This document shows, in pieces, positions 43,843-47,166 of a DNA stretch of 47,166 nt. The DNA lies in NCBI GenBank assembly GCA_002081555.1, contig KV920978.1:1-47166 (forward strand), given 5' to 3'. The number at the start of each line of letters is the position of its first letter. The stretch's first letter is position 1. The notes below the pieces were generated by a model, which saw nothing but the letters and a program-made list of their open reading frames with translations, ran no database searches and was not told the DNA's origin. The stretch comes from Protostelium mycophagum. Lineage: Eukaryota; Evosea; Variosea; Protosteliida; Protosteliaceae. A program made the translations under genes and the position numbers.

Positions 43843-46781
43843 ATGTCTACTGTCTCAGATGCAAGAAAGGCCGAAATACTCGCCACAGATGTCGAGGAAT
43901 ACAGCGTCAAAGAGCTTCAGTCAATTCTCAGCGAACTTGGAGTTGAACAACCAACATCCAAAACCAAAAAGGCCGATTATCAAAGATTACTGAAGACTTG
44001 GATGAAAGAAAACGGTGGTGAACAAACATCACCTACCAAAAAGACCGTAAAGAGAAAGACCTCTGATTTGGCAGTCAAATCCTCGAACGGTTAGTCTCAT
44101 ATCACGTTCATATGTTCATGATCCAATTCAGGCGATGGAGCCGAAAAGAAGGCCAGAACCGAAACTGTTGTAACAGAGACCATCGAGGTTGTCCAACCTA
44201 TCGCTCCTGCACAGCCCGTAGTCCTAGAAGTGAGCATTTTCATGATTTATCACACTCTCTCCATCCCTAATCCTAGCTCTTCTTTTTCCTCTAATCTGAA
44301 ATCATCTCCAACATTTTCTCATGTCTTTAGGCACCAGTTGTTTCCACGTCCACAGTGCCGGTACCCGTTCCCATCGTTGCACCTGTCCAAACCACCACTA
44401 CTGTGCGCAGACGTGTTGTCGATACGCCAGTATCAACAAGCTCATACGTGGCACAAACCACCTCAATCACCCCCAACAGAAGCGCCTTTGCTAATCCCTT
44501 AAGCGATGTGGCTCTCATCAACGAGAGAAGATCCAGGTCAGGTCTAAAACGTGATCATTAGAACTAACATGAACAGAACACCGCCCAGAGCCAGATCTCC
44601 AGCCAGAATGTGAGTTCTCATATCATATGATCTTCATATCACGATGGACGTCATGCTAAAAGATTTTACAGAAGAAACACTGAAACCGTAAAGAGCTACA
44701 CTCCCACCCAGATATCCACTCCCAGTGCCTTCTCCTCTAAAACTCGGTACGAACATCTATAAATAGAACCGCACAATGTCTGTTGAAATCCGATGTAAAT
44801 CCTGTCAGCTCTGCTGCAGGACGGATACAATGTGGCAGAGCTCACCCCAAGAGGACATCCAAGAGCCATTTTAAATTATATAGAGGACGCGTGTCTTCCA
44901 AAAGCTTCAGAGCTATTCGGGCAGAGCCCTACAAACAATGTTTTGCACCAAAATATATTTTCACCATGGTGATTTTTCACAGAGAGATTTTAAGCAGACC
45001 TGCATATACCCCCCGCACCTCCTACTCCCCGTCCCCCGTCACCCTCAGCCCCCGAACCACCGTTGTAGAGCCCACTGTAGTTCCCGCCAAAAACAAATGG
45101 AGCCGATTCACAACGGCCGCACTCGGACTGGTCCTGTTGATGTGGATCGCCTTTTTGGCATACCTCATCTACAACCAGGCAGAAAATATGACTGTCTTCG
45201 TCGACAAGGCCTTTGGTGACGTCACAAACGATTCAGGTGAGATTTAGTCGAAATTTCGAGAAATTTTCCCGACGCATCGCAGGCGTCGCACACGATGCGG
45301 TCGAGACCAGCCAAATAAATGATGAATAATTAAATTATTTTGTTAAAATCCATCTACAACGCTCACTTCTTGCCCTCTCGTTTTGGTTTCTTATTGATTT
45401 AGATACACGAGCAAAACCTTGCCCTCCTCACGCCAAATGCATTACAGGATTTATAGAATGTGATCCTGGTATGTCCTTCTCTTTGTTTTACTCTTGGTGG
45501 TCTATTTTTAGACCAGTCTGCGGCGTCGACCATCTACAATTGTACATCAACAAAAAAAACTGGGTCATGAATTGGTCTACAACTCACGTGATCAGATTAC
45601 GTGAGAGAAGGTGACAGCTGCATTTTGGACCCCAGACTTGATGCTCTCGAAAAGAAGCTTTTAACCGCTCTACAACGAGGACTTAGCCGTGTAGCGGGAG
45701 AGAATGAATGTGGACATACCGACAAGAGCGGGCTCACTGTGCCCGAGGTGCGTCCACAATATTCGTGCCGTTTCATTCTGATGAGACACAGGCCAAGAGT
45801 ATGCTGATCCAAGACCGATTCAACGGCAAAGACTTTGACTTTCATTTCGAAAAGGTGTGTCAATGTTGTATCTGGCGACTTGCGGCAAAGCCGCATTTAC
45901 AATATGATCAAGTTGTAATTTTGATTGTAGATTCACTGCGATTATATATATTATTCTTGGTACAATTTTTTATTATGTATAAATTGCTGAAGACCCCAGA
46001 TCATCCGAGAAATAAGACTTGGAGACCATCTCTTGGACTACAACTTAAACTACAACGAGAGAGAAGACCTCCTTACCTCACTCGTCCCATCTTTCACTGT
46101 CGCTTGTAAATTGAAGCTCTGGACTATTCACCACGCATTAGAGCTGACTCTGCTTGCTCTGGGTTTGACCTTGGGCTTTTTTGTTTGGAGGTACGTTGTA
46201 GATGCCTGAAATTTCATTGAAATCTCTTAGAAAAGTAGAACAAACAGCTTATGACAATCACATGGTAGAGGTCAAGACCGACATGGTGAAATTCTCAACG
46301 TCCAGAAAGAAACAAAATAATTTCTGACACTTAGAACAGGCGTACAGCAGACTGATCAGGCAGAAGACGATACACATCCAGAACCCAACCCTCTCTGAGC
46401 CTTTCATCGCCGTTCATCACGTCAGAGATGAGGTCTTACAAGACATCAGAAAATTAGGCAAAAATCGTATCATCAACATTTGGAAGAAGGTGCGAAATGC
46501 TTCTGTTCTTCATTGTGCTTTCGCGATACAGCGATGATGATGTCTTGTCATTTCGTTGCTTTTGATGATTAAGTAGATCGAGAACAATGTGCGAGCAGAC
46601 TCTCGGATCTCCCAGAGAGAGGTGATTGTTTCAGATGAGCCATGCAGGATCTGGTGCTGGGAGGCACCCATCGACCCCAGCAAGATCAGAGCGGATGGTA
46701 TGTTTGTGTGTTTATAACATGGCTGAGAATTCCAGCTGTTTCAACCCCGATCCGTGATGCAAGGATCGACTTGAACTGATA
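43843..46781 (+). CDS. LEM2/MAN1 (Heh/Src1) inner nuclear membrane protein
   Basis: About ten exons. The N-terminus VEEYSVKELQSILSELGVEQ followed by KADYQRLLKTWM is a HeH/LEM-like helix pair. A Ser/Thr/Pro-rich basic linker (KKTVKRKTSD, PVVSTSTVPVPVPIVAPVQT, YTPRTSYSPSPVTLSPRTTV) contains likely nuclear targeting signals. The first membrane helix is AALGLVLLMWIAFLAYLIYN. The lumenal part has CPPHAKCITGFIECDP and DYVREGDSCILDPRLDALEK, with GLSRVAGENECG as in the Man1-Src1 C-terminal domain. The second helix is ALELTLLALGLTLGFFVW. The C-terminal winged-helix region ends with IINIWKKIENNVRADSRISQ and EPCRIWCWEAPIDPSKIRAD. It anchors chromatin to the nuclear envelope and recruits ESCRT for sealing. 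Confidence 0.87.
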
Positions 46782-46974
46782 AATAAATGGTTCATGAGAA
46801 CTTTTCTTCCATCATGACGATGAGATTGGGAGATTTCATGGAATTAAAACGTCTTGATTGAGAGTTTCTCACAAAATCATGAGTGCATTACCACGCAACA
46901 CAGTAGAGGGTGAGGTTCCAGTTAATGAACCAAACGAAGAAGGGTTGTGGATTGATTAGATTGGAGACACAGTT
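46782..46974. other. Spacer between convergent genes
   Basis: No gene is seen. The MAN1-like stop is followed by ATAAATAAAT, a likely polyadenylation signal. Confidence 0.5.
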
Positions 46975-47166
46975 TTAAATTATTTTAATCGTTAAATCAG
47001 CAGATCGACCTTGCAATTGGTTGTTTTTGGTTGTCAGGTCTTGTGTCAATTGCTCGTTTCTTTGCTGTAGCATCTGATACTTTAGAAGAATCGTAATCGT
47101 CATATTTTCAGAATAACACCAGCAGGTGGGCGAAAGCACATATATGGGTTTGGAAATTTGCATCTT
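46975..47166 (-). CDS. 3' end of a coiled-coil protein gene (partial)
   Basis: The last exon on the minus strand probably begins after ...AAAGTATCAG and encodes MLQQRNEQLTQDLTTKNNQL followed by QGRSADLTIKII and a stop. The Gln/Leu heptad pattern is coiled coil. The rest of the gene is outside the window, so no family can be named. Confidence 0.5.
   Translation of the reverse strand, partial: KMQISKPIYVLSPTCWCYSENMTITILLKYQMLQQRNEQLTQDLTTKNNQLQGRSADLTIKII

Overview
This is a compact, intron-rich nuclear segment of a unicellular eukaryote. About 15 protein genes lie on both strands. Most introns are very short (37-60 nt, GT-AG) and intergenic gaps are small. Many stop codons sit inside or beside an AATAAA-like signal. 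Two genes (DNAAF5/HEATR2 and CCDC146) are markers of motile cilia. ZMAT5 (U11/U12 20K) points to a minor spliceosome, and CARMIL and LEM2/MAN1 homologs are present. A seven-repeat ankyrin protein of the type expanded in amoebae and their giant viruses is also present. Together these suggest a flagellate-forming amoeboid protist, for example a protosteloid amoebozoan. That assignment is an inference, not something the sequence proves.

Layout, left to right: DNAJB-type J protein (+, 0.3-2.6 kb); mitochondrial PPR protein (-, 3.2-4.4); DNAAF5 (+, 4.5-9.2); SAPS/PP6 regulatory subunit (-, 9.8-14.5); maltose-type O-acetyltransferase (+, 15.2-16.0); ZMAT5 (-, 16.4-16.9); CCDC146 (-, 17.0-21.9); aquaporin (-, 22.2-23.1); ankyrin protein (+, 24.1-25.2); GNAT acetyltransferase (-, 25.7-27.0); ABC1/ADCK kinase-like (+, 27.5-30.8); an unresolved coding patch (30.8-31.5); nitronate monooxygenase-like (-, 31.5-33.8); a 100-N gap; a hypothetical ORF; CARMIL with a C-terminal SH3 domain (-, 34.5-39.4); a secreted cysteine-rich protein (-, 39.5-39.8); two small hypothetical ORFs; a Rieske choline monooxygenase-like gene (+, 41.5-43.3); a Man1-Src1 inner nuclear membrane protein (+, 43.8-46.8); and the 3' end of a coiled-coil gene (-) at the right edge. 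The genes are unrelated housekeeping, ciliary, nuclear-envelope and metabolic functions, not an operon or island.

The most unusual signal is in the non-coding DNA. A small set of short words recurs far above expectation in introns and spacers, often in both orientations: GTTGTAGAT/ATCTACAAC; the 5-3-5 inverted repeat GYGGC-NNN-GCCRC; the E2F-like word TTTGGCGGGAAA; the MEF2-like word CTATTTTTAG; the CRE-like word ATGACGTCAT; GGTAGTTACCGT-like palindromes; and the self-complementary octamer GAAATTTC. Some introns of one gene share more than 30 nt at their 5' ends. One intron holds a perfect 38-bp inverted repeat. This looks like a modular intron-resident repeat or regulatory vocabulary, possibly introner-like. 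A recent 113-bp tandem duplication across an exon-intron boundary in DNAAF5 and interstitial telomere-like tracts are further local oddities.

Exon boundaries were read by eye, so individual splice sites, and the termini of PP6R, CCDC146, CARMIL and the choline monooxygenase-like gene, are approximate.
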